A stretch of DNA of 64,000 nucleotides from Pseudomonas marginalis (GCF_024169655.1 NZ_JALJWV010000001.1:4446001-4510000), one strand, 5' to 3'; numbered from the stretch's first letter, positions 16,789 through 24,720 are shown. Notes: generated by a model from the letters alone, not told the origin. Program-made: numbers and translations.

Positions 16789-18282
16789 CTATTCGGGTAA
16801 GTGCGCCACACCGTCGGCATCGGTCATTGCCCGCTCCAGCAGATCGGCGGGCAGGCTCTTGCTGGCGCGGGCGCCGAGCAACCTTAATTGTTCGGTGCGG
16901 CTGACCAGATTACCGCGACCATCTGTCAGCTTATTCCGCGCGGCGCTGTAAGCCTTATCCAACTGCTGCAGACGGTTGCCCACTTCATCCAGATCCTGGA
17001 TAAACAGCACGAACTTGTCGTACAGCCAGCCGGCGCGCTCGGCGATTTCCCGGGCGTTCTGGCTCTGACGCTCCTGTTTCCAAAGACTGTCGATGACCCG
17101 CAGGGTGGCGAGCAAGGTGGTGGGGCTGACAATGACGATATGGCGGTCGAACGCTTCCTGGAACAGATTGGGCTCGGCCTGCAAGGCTGCGGAAAAAGCG
17201 GCTTCAATCGGCACGAACAGCAACACGAAATCCAGGCTGTGCAAGCCCTCCAGGCGCTTGTAGTCCTTACCGGCCAGGCCCTTGACGTGATTGCGCAGGG
17301 ACAGCACGTGCTGTTTGAGCGCGGCCTGGCCGATCACATCATCGTCCGCCGCCACATACTGTTGATAGGCGGTCAGGCTGACTTTGGAGTCCACCACCAC
17401 CTGTTTGTCATCGGGCAACATAATCAGCACGTCCGGCTGGAAGCGCTCACCGTCCGGGCCTTTCAGGCTGACCTGGGTTTGGTACTCGCGGCCCTTCTCC
17501 AGGCCGGCGTGTTCCAGCACACGCTCAAGGATCAGCTCGCCCCAGTTGCCCTGGGTCTTCTGGCCCTTGAGCGCGCGGGTCAAGTTCGTGGCTTCGTCCG
17601 ACAGACGCAGGTTCAGTTGCTGCAGGCGTTCAAGCTCCTTGCCCAGGGAAAAGCGTTCGCGAGCTTCGTTCTGATAGCTTTCTTCGACACGCTTTTCGAA
17701 AGACTGGATGCGTTCTTTCAAGGGATCAAGCAACTGCCCGAGGCGCTCCTGGCTGGTTTCGGCAAAGCGCTGTTCACGCTCGTCGAAAATCTTCCCGGCC
17801 AGTTCGGCGAACTGCGCCCGCAACTCGTCCCGCGCGCCCTGCAGGTCAGCGAGGCGTTGTTGATGGCTTTCCTGTTGCTCGCGCAGCTCCGCACGCAAGG
17901 CCGCCGACAACGCGTCAAGGCGGCGCAGTTCGGCTTCCTTGGCGCTGCGGTCGAGGTTCCAGGCGTGAGCCGCGTCGCGGGCGTTGTCGCGATCGATCTG
18001 CAGCAATTCGACTTCGCGACGCACGGCGGCCAAGTCAGCCTGCTTGGCGGCATTGGCCTGGCTGAGGTCGCTGATCTCGTCACGACTGGCGTCCAGTTGG
18101 GCAGCCAAACCTTCCTGGGCCAGTTGCGCAGTGGCCAGGCGCTCTTCAAGCAACTCCCAGCCGGCCATGCGCGCGGCCAAGCGCCGCTGAAGCTGCCAGC
18201 ACACGGCCAATAACGGCACTGCCGCGCCAGCAAGTCCCAGGGCAATACTGGTCCAGTCAAAAGCCATAGCCATGTCTGCCAT
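16789..18282 (-). CDS. rmuC: DNA recombination protein RmuC
   Basis: A 497-residue protein with one N-terminal membrane anchor (about 10-27), a long coiled coil (30-200) rich in A, E, Q and R, and the PD-(D/E)XK nuclease-like RmuC core from about 210 to 440 (KTQGNWGELILERVLEHAGLEKGREY, then PDVLIMLPDDKQVVVDSKVSLTAY in pieces). RmuC limits inversions at short inverted repeats. It is convergent with mxtR. The start is uncertain because GTG 18285 and ATG codons at 18282, 18273 and 18267 are all in frame, with no clear ribosome binding site. Confidence 0.95.
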   Translation of the reverse strand: MADMAMAFDWTSIALGLAGAAVPLLAVCWQLQRRLAARMAGWELLEERLATAQLAQEGLAAQLDASRDEISDLSQANAAKQADLAAVRREVELLQIDRDNARDAAHAWNLDRSAKEAELRRLDALSAALRAELREQQESHQQRLADLQGARDELRAQFAELAGKIFDEREQRFAETSQERLGQLLDPLKERIQSFEKRVEESYQNEARERFSLGKELERLQQLNLRLSDEATNLTRALKGQKTQGNWGELILERVLEHAGLEKGREYQTQVSLKGPDGERFQPDVLIMLPDDKQVVVDSKVSLTAYQQYVAADDDVIGQAALKQHVLSLRNHVKGLAGKDYKRLEGLHSLDFVLLFVPIEAAFSAALQAEPNLFQEAFDRHIVIVSPTTLLATLRVIDSLWKQERQSQNAREIAERAGWLYDKFVLFIQDLDEVGNRLQQLDKAYSAARNKLTDGRGNLVSRTEQLRLLGARASKSLPADLLERAMTDADGVAHLPE

Positions 18283-18328
18283 CACCGAAAAAGAGCAAGG
18301 TTAACCAAGCAAGGGAGTTGAGGACAGC

Positions 18329-18652
18329 TCAGTCTTCGACCTGGCCCAATTCACGCTGGGCGCGGCGGTCGCCAGCGCGAGCGGCCAGGCGCAGGAGGTC
18401 GTGGCCGATACGGCGGTCGCGGGCATTACCACATTCGCGGCACATCAATTGGCCGAGTCGGCTTTGCGCGGCGACAACGCCGTCACGGGCCGGCTGTTTG
18501 AGCAAGCGCCCGGCAAAATGTTTGACGTTGGTGCTGTGGCCTAGGCGCGGGCTGTCGAGCAACCACAATGCGACTTTCAAGGAGAAGCGCTTGGGTGGGG
18601 TAACAGCCGGAGGGGTGTCGGTAGCAGAAGGTGACACTGAGCGAAACTTCAT
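18329..18652 (-). CDS. Small basic conserved protein with Sel1-like repeat, unassigned
   Basis: A 107-residue, strongly basic protein. The N-terminal ~20 residues are Pro/Thr-rich. The remainder (FSLKVALWLLDSPRLGHS, then KQPARDGVVAAQSRLGQLMCRECGNARDRRIGHDLLRLAARAGD) reads like one or two degenerate Sel1/TPR-like helical hairpins with a CxxC pair. The start at 18652 is preferred over the longer frame to 18811, whose extra residues look non-coding. It lies between rmuC and an AT-rich intergenic region. The function is unknown. Confidence 0.7.
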   Translation of the reverse strand: MKFRSVSPSATDTPPAVTPPKRFSLKVALWLLDSPRLGHSTNVKHFAGRLLKQPARDGVVAAQSRLGQLMCRECGNARDRRIGHDLLRLAARAGDRRAQRELGQVED

Positions 18653-19109
18653 AAAGCACTGCGGGACAGAACGGAAGGCGCGCCACTCTACTCTTTTTTT
18701 CGTACAGGTAAAGCCGAAAAAAACCTGCACGCCCGTGCTAGAGCAAGCGCTTGGGACAATCCACAGAAGCTGTGGATAACTCAGTGGACAACCCTCCTTT
18801 AACTCGCGCAAAGCCCCATGGAATGGGGGCCGCAGTCAAACTGACGATTTTTTCACCAATAAAAAAAAGCGATATTTTTCATTGACTTAAATTTTCATTG
18901 CAGGCAAACGGAGCCAATTCGAAACACTTGACAGGCCGGTGACACATACTGTGAACAATGTGTACAAGCCCCTCTTCCCTGGTTATATCGCCGGTGTTTT
19001 TTGATCCGACACTGCTTGAATATGTTACCGGCACGGCCAGGCAGGGACTTTTCAAATTCAGTGCAGGTCGCCACACTGCCCCACCTACAACGCAACCACG
19101 TGCGGGTCG
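18653..19109. other. 457-bp divergent intergenic region, AT-rich
   Basis: This stretch separates two divergent small genes. It contains a paired DnaA-box-like hairpin (18759-18778), an A/T-rich block (about 18840-18900) of the kind bound by H-NS/MvaT-type proteins, an isolated TTGACA at 18928-18933, and an inverted repeat ACACAT-N10-ATGTGT at 18942-18963. No open frame here looks coding. Confidence 0.6.
18759..18778. repeat. Inverted pair of DnaA-box-like sequences
   Basis: ATCCACAG-AAG-CTGTGGAT is a perfect palindrome with a three-base loop. The right arm continues as CTGTGGATAA, which contains the DnaA-box consensus (TTATCCACA on the other strand). It could be a DnaA-binding site or an RNA hairpin in the leader of the minus-strand gene starting at 18652. 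Confidence 0.5.
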
Positions 19110-19415
19110 ATGAAAGGAATTCTGTTATTCACTGTGTTGCTGCTGGCTATCTGCGCGACCTCCCTGGGAGTCAATGCCGCACTACCCTCGCCCGACGGCG
19201 CATTGTTCGCCATCGCGATCCTGCTCTCTGCGGCATTCACTGCCATCAGCCTGAGCATTGAGTTGGGCGAAGGCAGGATCAACGACATGGGCGATGTGAT
19301 AAAAGTGGTCGAGACCGGCCAGTCCCTGCGACTGACCCTGGCCGCGTATGCACTGGGCTGTTCATTGGCGGCAGCCGTCACGGTACTGGTGTATCACGGG
19401 CTGCTGGACGGCTGA
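19110..19415 (+). CDS. Small two-helix membrane protein, unassigned
   Basis: A 101-residue protein with an N-terminal hydrophobic segment (ILLFTVLLLAICATSLGV, residues 4-21), a second (LFAIAILLSAAFTAISLSI, about 32-50), a short polar stretch (ELGEGRINDMGDVIKVVETGQ) and a third (LTLAAYALGCSLAAAVTVLVYHGLL). It appears to be an integral inner-membrane protein with three segments. AAAGGAATT overlaps the start; the ATG at 19110 begins the hydrophobic N-terminus. The family and function are not recognised. Confidence 0.75.
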   Translation: MKGILLFTVLLLAICATSLGVNAALPSPDGALFAIAILLSAAFTAISLSIELGEGRINDMGDVIKVVETGQSLRLTLAAYALGCSLAAAVTVLVYHGLLDG

Positions 19416-19858
19416 TTGAAGTTTTTTTGTTAGCACGCTTTCATTCATCGCTTCAATCCGTTATCATCGGCAGTGTTAGTACCAAGCTGAAAGTCAATTC
19501 TGGTCGAACAACTCCCCTGAACAACACGGGATCGACCACCTCGATGGTTTCCAGGTATCACTTGCGACGACACAGCCTTTGAACAAGCAAAGGGTGTCGC
19601 GAAGTATCAATACTCTGACCGAACCAACCTGCCAATTGATCAGGATCTTCACCCTGGGCCCAGAACCTTTGCCCCTGTTGTGTTGCCTGCCCTCCTAAGT
19701 ACCTACCTGCCAGCCCAAGCGCGCCTAAACTATTAGCGCTTCAAACTGGCTGCTTTGTTCCAGTCGGGTTCTTCGTTCGATCAATGGTGATCAACGTCAC
19801 TGGAACGTTTTAACGTTGCGCGGTTCTTAACCGTGTTATTTGTAGGAACACCAATAAT
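19416..19858 (+). other. 443-bp intergenic region, probable long leader of the 74-residue gene
   Basis: No convincing coding frame is present. A promoter-like pair stands at 19439-19444 (TTTCAT) and 19462-19467 (TATCAT) with 17-bp spacing, which would give a leader of about 385 nt before the ATG at 19859. Several ACAAC/GAACAA stretches occur, and the bases just before the start (ACACCAATAATATG) resemble an A-rich Hfq/Crc-type target. An sRNA or structured leader is possible. Confidence 0.45.
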
Positions 19859-20083
19859 ATGTCCACTCAAATCCATACTCAGGATGCCATTCGCACCCTC
19901 ACCAACGCTTTTGCACCAATGAACTGTCTGATCATGGCCGCTCGCAAAGGCTGCTTCAGCTTCACCCTGGTCAACGAACACGGTATCGCTCGTCACAGCG
20001 AACGCCTGTACCCCGATCAATACTCCAGCGCAGAACCGCTGCAGGCCGTGATCGAGCGTACCCGTCAGGCACTGGTTGCCTGA
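19859..20083 (+). CDS. Small conserved-looking protein, unassigned (74 aa)
   Basis: The 74-residue sequence has a compact alpha/beta character: a helix DAIRTLTNAFAP, strands CLIMAARKGCFSFTLVNEHG and IARHSERLYP, and a helix AEPLQAVIERTRQALVA. It resembles the many short soluble Pseudomonas proteins of unknown function (DUF1652/DUF3509-like size and layout), but I cannot place it in one family. It is followed by a good terminator and preceded by a long leader, which supports an independent, regulated transcript. Confidence 0.75.
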   Translation: MSTQIHTQDAIRTLTNAFAPMNCLIMAARKGCFSFTLVNEHGIARHSERLYPDQYSSAEPLQAVIERTRQALVA

Positions 20084-20105
20084 TCGACCCGAGCTGCTGA
20101 AACAC

Positions 20106-20135
20106 AAAAACCCTGTTTAAAACGCAGGGTTTTTT
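20106..20135 (+). terminator. Rho-independent terminator after the 74-aa gene
   Basis: The stem AAAAACCCTG / CAGGGTTTTT with a nine-base loop is followed by T-rich sequence, 23 bp after the stop codon at 20083. Confidence 0.85.
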
Positions 20136-20363
20136 ATTGCCTGATATTCAGGATTTGAATGTTTTCACTCAGCACAAATAGATATAAACGTTATAACTGA
20201 TTAAAGAAGATGTTTTAAAAACAGTCCTTTACACCACGAATATGACACTACACTTCAACTCAAGCGGCTTGATCCGCTTCCGACGGGCCTGAGATCCGAT
20301 CCACCGCTGCCAAGCCCCCACCCGCTCAGGCTTCGTCGACCACTTTCACGGATTGAGGCGAGT

Positions 20364-20846
20364 ATGGGTATCGCTGCCAGCGAATTGTGTCGTTATGTGA
20401 TCAAGCCGACGCTTATTTACCTCGGGCGCCACGACCAGACGGCTGAATCTCTGTTGCTGGGCATCGCCGCCAGCCAGTCGGAACTTGGCTCCGCCTTGCA
20501 CGACCGTCGCGGCCACGGCCTGTATAGCATCACCGAACCACGCCACCGCGCCCTATGGGACACCTACCTGGCGCTGGACCCGGAACGCGCCAGCCTGGTG
20601 CGCGGCCTGGCCAGCCAGCATGCTTTCCTCAGCGCGCCCCAGCTTGAGCTGACCGTTAACCTGCGTTACGCCACGGCCATCGCCTGGCTGCTGGTGGAAC
20701 AACAGCGCCTCGTCTTGCCCGCACCGGGAGATGTATTGGCCATGGCGCGTATCTGGAAAGAAATATTTCACCCTCAAGGCCGCCTTCGCGATTTCACCCA
20801 TGCCTGGAAATCCTGTGTTTCATCCATGAATCAGGTGGCTTGCTGA
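20364..20846 (+). CDS. Conserved-type hypothetical protein upstream of fadL (160 aa)
   Basis: A soluble, mostly helical protein of 160 residues beginning MGIAASELCRYVIKPTLIYLG. The middle has QSELGSALHDRRGHGLYSITEPRHRALWDTYLA, and the end has LNLRYATAIAWLLVEQQR-like helices. There is no signal peptide or membrane segment. The pattern 'ASQSELGSALHD-RGHGLYSI' faintly recalls lysozyme-like or phage structural proteins, but the resemblance is too weak to assign. GATTGAGGCGAGT precedes the ATG. It lies 145 bp upstream of the FadL-type gene on the same strand. Confidence 0.75.
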   Translation: MGIAASELCRYVIKPTLIYLGRHDQTAESLLLGIAASQSELGSALHDRRGHGLYSITEPRHRALWDTYLALDPERASLVRGLASQHAFLSAPQLELTVNLRYATAIAWLLVEQQRLVLPAPGDVLAMARIWKEIFHPQGRLRDFTHAWKSCVSSMNQVAC

Positions 20847-20886
20847 TCGGGAAATTTGCAATATTCGCTAAAAAGCCGCGATTTTG

Positions 20887-20901
20887 GTAGGATTGTCCTA
20901 C
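20887..20901. promoter_or_regulatory. Palindrome upstream of fadL, possible operator
   Basis: GTAGGA-TTG-TCCTAC is a perfect inverted repeat about 90 bp before the fadL start and 41 bp after the preceding gene. Its role is unknown; it could be an operator or a small hairpin. Confidence 0.35.
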
Positions 20902-20991
20902 AAAACCGCTCTATCTCCAGTGTTACAGCCTATAGCGTGATGTGTAATTTGTTGATACTTTCCGCTGCGGTGATCACACGGAGTTCTAATA

Positions 20992-22263
20992 ATGAAAAAA
21001 GTAATGCTCAAGACCACACTTAGCCTCGCCGTTGCCATGGCATCCTCCCAACTGTTCGCAAGCGGTTTTGCACTCAACGAACAGAGCGTCAGCGGGATGG
21101 GTACGGGTTTCGCAGGTCGCTCCTCCTCTGCCGATGATGCAAGCACTGTCTACGGTAACCCTGCCGGCATGTCTCGCCTGAACGGCCAGCAAATCACTGG
21201 TGGCGTTGCAGCCATTGATGCATCGACCGATATCAAAGACACCAGCGGCACCGCGCGCGGAACCAACAAAGGCGACATGGTTCCATTTATCGCCGTTCCG
21301 TTCGGCTTCTACACCAACAAACTCAACGATCAGTGGTCAGTCGGCTTCGGTGTCTACGCACCGTTCGGCCTGGTGACCGATTATGAACGCGGCTATCAGG
21401 GCAAGGGCTACGGCAGCAAAAGCGAAGTCAAGGTCATGACCTTCCAGCCGACTGTCAGCTATGCGTTCAATGACAAGGTGTCCATCGGTTTCGGCCCGAC
21501 CATCAACCGGATTTCCGGTGTGCTTGAGTCGGACAAAACCCTCAACCCGAATGTTGCAGACACCAACGTCAAGATCAAGGGTGACGACACCGCGCTGGGC
21601 TTCAACGTCGGCGTGTTGGTCCAGGCGACCGATACCACCCGAGTCGGCTTGACCTACCACTCGAAGGTCAACTACAAGCTCGAAGGCCACACCACAATCA
21701 GCGGCCCGGCCCAGACCCAAGCGGTCCTGCGCAACAACCGTTACGACGCTTCGCTGAAGATCGAGACGCCTGAGTCCTACGACCTGTCGGTGACTCAGGA
21801 CCTGACCGATGCCTGGAAACTCTACGGCGGTGCCACCTGGACACGCTGGAGTCGCCTGAAAGAAATCACCGTCAACAACCAAGGCGTGACCAGTGCCGGC
21901 GGCATCGCCGCGCCGAGCCAACTCACCAGCATCAGCGAGCCGCAAAACTGGCACGACACCTGGGCTTACGCTGTGGGCACCTCGTATCAGTTGACCAAGC
22001 AGGTCGTGCTGCGTACCGGCCTGTCCTTCGACCAGTCGCCGACCAACAACACCGATCGTTCGCCACGTATCCCGACCGGTGACCGCACGATCTTCAGTAT
22101 GGGCTTGGGCTACAAAGTCATGGATAACATGACCGTCGACCTGGCTTACTCCTACCTGAAGGAAGAGAAGGTCAATATTGATCGCAGCACCGCGCCGAGC
22201 TACCACGCCAAATACGACAACAGTGCCAACGGTTTCGGCCTGGGCATGACTTACACCTTCTGA
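20992..22263 (+). CDS. fadL: OmpP1/FadL-family outer-membrane channel
   Basis: A 423-residue outer-membrane beta-barrel for uptake of long-chain fatty acids or other hydrophobic compounds. A signal peptide (1-24, ending AMASSQLFASGFAL) is followed by the FadL hatch signature NEQSVSGMGTGFAGRSSSADDASTVYGNPAGMS in pieces (residues 27-60) and a C-terminal strand ending GLGMTYTF with terminal Phe. The length is normal for the family. A GGAG site precedes the ATG. Pseudomonas genomes carry several FadL paralogues, so the substrate may not be fatty acids. A terminator follows directly. Confidence 0.92.
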   Translation: MKKVMLKTTLSLAVAMASSQLFASGFALNEQSVSGMGTGFAGRSSSADDASTVYGNPAGMSRLNGQQITGGVAAIDASTDIKDTSGTARGTNKGDMVPFIAVPFGFYTNKLNDQWSVGFGVYAPFGLVTDYERGYQGKGYGSKSEVKVMTFQPTVSYAFNDKVSIGFGPTINRISGVLESDKTLNPNVADTNVKIKGDDTALGFNVGVLVQATDTTRVGLTYHSKVNYKLEGHTTISGPAQTQAVLRNNRYDASLKIETPESYDLSVTQDLTDAWKLYGGATWTRWSRLKEITVNNQGVTSAGGIAAPSQLTSISEPQNWHDTWAYAVGTSYQLTKQVVLRTGLSFDQSPTNNTDRSPRIPTGDRTIFSMGLGYKVMDNMTVDLAYSYLKEEKVNIDRSTAPSYHAKYDNSANGFGLGMTYTF

Positions 22264-22278
22264 TTCAGACCGGTGAAA

Positions 22279-22315
22279 AAAAGCCCCGCTCTCCTGCAAA
22301 GGAGGCGGGGCTTTT
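22279..22315. terminator. Bidirectional terminator between fadL and the glutathione peroxidase gene
   Basis: The arms AAAAGCCCCGC and GCGGGGCTTTT, with an inner CTCCT/AGGAG pair, form a strong hairpin flanked by A on one side and T on the other. It suits both convergent genes. Confidence 0.92.
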
Positions 22316-22328
22316 CAATGGGTAACGA

Positions 22329-22880
22329 TCAGGGTTTCGACGCTAACGCCTCTTCCACCGCTTTGAGCAAGTCCGGGCTGTCCGGCTTGGTCAGGCTGGA
22401 AAAATTGGCGATCACCTTGCCCTGGCGATCCACCACGTACTTGTAGAAATTCCACTTTGGCGCGCTGCTCTGCTGCGCCAGTATCTTGAACAGATGCACG
22501 GCATCCGGCCCCTTGACCGTCTGCGGCTCGGTCATGGTGAAGGTAACGCCATAATTCACGTAGCAAACCTTGGCGGTTTCCTCACCGGTCTTGGCTTCCT
22601 GCTTGAAGTCATCGGAAGGCACGCCAATCACTTCCAGGCCCTGGCCCTTGTAGCGCTGGTATAACGCCTCGAGGCCTTTGAATTGCGGCGCAAACCCACA
22701 GAAGCTGGCGGTATTGACGATCACCAGAGGCTTACCGGCAAAGCGCTGGCACAGGTCGATGGATTCCTTGGCGCGCAACTTGGGCAACTGCCCCTCCAGC
22801 AACGGCGGGCAACTGGCAGCCATGGCCGCACCGCCAAAAGCAGCCATCAGGACGGGTACTGCAAGCCAGCGCATCTGCAT
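22329..22880 (-). CDS. Periplasmic glutathione peroxidase-family protein
   Basis: A 183-residue peroxidase with a signal peptide (MRWLAVPVLMAAFGGAAMAA, residues 3-22), so probably periplasmic, unlike the usual cytosolic form. The active-site block is VNTASFCGFAPQFKGLE with peroxidatic C61 (cysteine, not selenocysteine). The later WNFYKYVVDRQG block carries the conserved W-N-F. It also has C84-type extra cysteines near CPPLLEG and LCQRF. Such enzymes usually use thioredoxin-like donors. It is transcribed in the same direction as the upstream MFS unit. Confidence 0.93.
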   Translation of the reverse strand: MQMRWLAVPVLMAAFGGAAMAASCPPLLEGQLPKLRAKESIDLCQRFAGKPLVIVNTASFCGFAPQFKGLEALYQRYKGQGLEVIGVPSDDFKQEAKTGEETAKVCYVNYGVTFTMTEPQTVKGPDAVHLFKILAQQSSAPKWNFYKYVVDRQGKVIANFSSLTKPDSPDLLKAVEEALASKP

Positions 22881-22914
22881 ATCGTGTGTCCTTCAAAGGA
22901 GTCAGACCACGAAC

Positions 22915-23037
22915 TTAACAGATCGACATACCCAGTTGCATCAACGCCAGCCCACCGCGCTGCCAGCCCCACCACGCCAGAAGCAGCAGAAGCGTTGCCG
23001 CCCCTGCCCCAACCAGCCAATAGCCATTGGAACTCAT
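22915..23037 (-). CDS. 40-residue single-helix membrane peptide coupled to the MFS gene
   Basis: This short frame encodes 40 residues starting MSSNGYWLVGAGAATLLLLL and continuing AWWGWQRGGLALMQLGMSIC. It has one clear transmembrane helix, then a short aromatic/basic segment and a terminal cysteine. Its ATG overlaps the MFS stop codon as ATGA, the same coupling seen between cobalamin genes in this window, so translation is likely. The GGAGGTAGC before the start, inside the MFS 3' end, is a strong ribosome binding site. It could be a transporter-associated small protein; no family is recognised. Confidence 0.7.
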   Translation of the reverse strand: MSSNGYWLVGAGAATLLLLLAWWGWQRGGLALMQLGMSIC

Positions 23038-24242
23038 GCTACCTCCATCTGCGTCTGCAACCGCGCCACCGGCCGCTCACGCACCGGCCAGTTCAGAGCG
23101 GCGGCGAGCAGGCTCAAGAGAATCGCCACTTGCCAGATCAAATCGTAGTTGCCGGTTCGATCATAGACCACCCCACCCAACCAGCCGCCGAGGAACGAAC
23201 CGAGCTGGTGGAACAGGAACACGATCCCACCGAGCATCGAGAGGTTTCGCACACCAAACAGCGTCGCGACCGTACCATTGGTCAGCGGTACTGTGGACAA
23301 CCACAAGAAGCCCATCGCCATACCGAACAGGTAGGCCGAGACTTCAGTCACCGGCGCCCACAGGAACAGCCCGATCACCACCGCCCGCAACAGGTACAGG
23401 CCGGTCAGCAGGCGCGGCTTGGACATGCGCCCGCCGAGCCAGCCGGCGGTGTAGGTGCCGGCGATATTAAACAGGCCGATCAAGGCCAAGACGGTGGTGC
23501 CGGTAGTCGCCGGCAAATGCTGATCGATCAGGTAAGCCGGCAGATGCACGCCGATAAACACCACTTGGAAACCGCAGACGAAAAAACCGAACGCCAGTAG
23601 CCAGAACCCGGAGTGGGAGCAGGCTTCCTTCAGCGCTTCACGTAAGGTTTGCTGCCCGGCCATGACAGGCAGCGGCCGATCCTTGAGCATGCTCACCAGC
23701 GGCAGAATCAGCGCCACCATCAAGCCCAGCGCCAGCAGTGCCGCCGACCAACCCAGCCAACTGATCAAGCCCAGGGTGCCCGGCACCATGGCGAACTGGC
23801 CGAAAGAACCGGCGGCACTCGCAATGCCCATGGCGATGCTGCGTTTTTCCGGTGGCACGGCACGGCCGACCACGCCCAGAATCACCGAAAACGAGGTGCC
23901 GGACAGGCCAATACCAATCAACAAACCGGCGCTCAACGATAACGACCACGCCGAATCGGACATCCCCATCAGCACCAGGCCGACGGCGTACAACACACCG
24001 CCAACCAACACCGCCTTGCTCGCCCCAAAGCGGTCGGCCAGGGCGCCGGTGAACGGCTGCGCCAGGCCCCAGATCAGGTTCTGCAAAGCAATGGCAAAGG
24101 CAAACGTCTCACGTCCCCAGCCGAATTCGGCGCTCATCGGCGCCAGGAACAGCCCGAAGCCATGCCGCACACCCAGGGACAACGCCAGGATCAGCGCACT
24201 CCCCACAAGAATCCAGCCACTGGTGCGCCACATCGAAGTCAT
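23034..24242 (-). CDS. MFS transporter
   Basis: A 402-residue inner-membrane protein with 12 predicted helices and the MFS loop motif GALADRFGASKAVLVGG after helix 2. Helix 1 begins SLGVRHGFGLFLAPMSAEFGWGRETFAFAIALQNLIWG, typical of the oxalate/formate and monocarboxylate-like branch. The substrate is unknown. It follows a MarR gene by 54 bp on the same strand, and each gene has a copy of the same operator sequence upstream, so MarR-controlled export or import is likely. Its last codons overlap the 40-residue peptide gene. Confidence 0.93.
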   Translation of the reverse strand: MTSMWRTSGWILVGSALILALSLGVRHGFGLFLAPMSAEFGWGRETFAFAIALQNLIWGLAQPFTGALADRFGASKAVLVGGVLYAVGLVLMGMSDSAWSLSLSAGLLIGIGLSGTSFSVILGVVGRAVPPEKRSIAMGIASAAGSFGQFAMVPGTLGLISWLGWSAALLALGLMVALILPLVSMLKDRPLPVMAGQQTLREALKEACSHSGFWLLAFGFFVCGFQVVFIGVHLPAYLIDQHLPATTGTTVLALIGLFNIAGTYTAGWLGGRMSKPRLLTGLYLLRAVVIGLFLWAPVTEVSAYLFGMAMGFLWLSTVPLTNGTVATLFGVRNLSMLGGIVFLFHQLGSFLGGWLGGVVYDRTGNYDLIWQVAILLSLLAAALNWPVRERPVARLQTQMEVA

Positions 24243-24259
24243 TTCTTATTCTCCATTTA

Positions 24260-24273
24260 CGGGTATATACCCG
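24260..24273. promoter_or_regulatory. Perfect palindromic operator upstream of the MFS gene
   Basis: CGGGTATATACCCG is a perfect 14-bp palindrome, 18 bp before the MFS start. Twelve bases of it (GTATATACCCGC, reading to 24274) recur at 24709-24720 upstream of the marR gene. It overlaps a TATATA-like -10 element, so a bound repressor would block the promoter. Confidence 0.65.
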
Positions 24274-24296
24274 CTTGTAGTCGAACAAACCCCCGT

Positions 24297-24701
24297 TCAG
24301 GCGAGTTCATCCAGCAAGGCCAACAGGGTTTCGCGTTTTTCCGCGCCCAACCGATCAATCAATTTCTGCTGCGCCGCCTCCCAGGCCGGCAAGGCCGCTG
24401 CCAATCGCGCCGCGCCGGCTTCGGTCAACAGCACCAGGCGGTTGCGCAGATCGTCGCCCTCGACCAACCGCACCAGGCCTTCGCCTTCCAGTACACGCAG
24501 GTTGCGCCCCAACGTACTGCGATCCAGGCCCATGGCGTCGGCCAGGCTGGAAATACTCGGCTGATCGAGACGCTGCAGATTACACAGCAAAGAATACTGG
24601 GCGACGTTGATCCCGAAGCCGTCGAGAGCGCCGTCGTAATGCCTGCTGACGCCACGGGCGGCACGTCGCAGGTTGGTGCATAAACATTGGGAGGCAAGCA
24701 T
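24297..24701 (-). CDS. MarR-family regulator of the adjacent MFS gene
   Basis: A 134-residue winged-helix regulator with HTH SISSLADAMGLDRSTLGRNLRVLEGEGLV (about 47-75) and wing EGDDLRNRLVLLTEAGAARL. An ATG at 24701 starts MLASQCLCTNLRRAARGVSRHY, typical of this subgroup. A TTG at 24740 would add 13 residues that run through the operator, which is unlikely. No Shine-Dalgarno is visible before 24701, and a TATATA element lies about 11 bases upstream, so the mRNA may be leaderless. It probably represses itself and the MFS gene. Confidence 0.9.
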   Translation of the reverse strand: MLASQCLCTNLRRAARGVSRHYDGALDGFGINVAQYSLLCNLQRLDQPSISSLADAMGLDRSTLGRNLRVLEGEGLVRLVEGDDLRNRLVLLTEAGAARLAAALPAWEAAQQKLIDRLGAEKRETLLALLDELA

Positions 24702-24708
24702 GGAACGT

Positions 24709-24720
24709 GTATATACCCGC
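24709..24720. promoter_or_regulatory. Second operator copy upstream of marR
   Basis: GTATATACCCGC is identical to bases 24263-24274 in front of the MFS gene. Only one arm is perfect here (GTGTATATACCCGC), so affinity may differ. The position next to the start codon suggests autoregulation. Confidence 0.6.

Noticed and set aside
16888..18213. 441-codon plus-strand open frame across rmuC
   Set aside because: Complementary to the rmuC coiled coil; Gln/Leu-rich sequence is a by-product of that repeat-like coding region.
18653..18811. N-terminal extension of the 107-residue gene to 18811
   Set aside because: The added residues include the DnaA-box hairpin and Cys/Phe-rich non-coding-like sequence; the ATG at 18652 starts the plausible protein.
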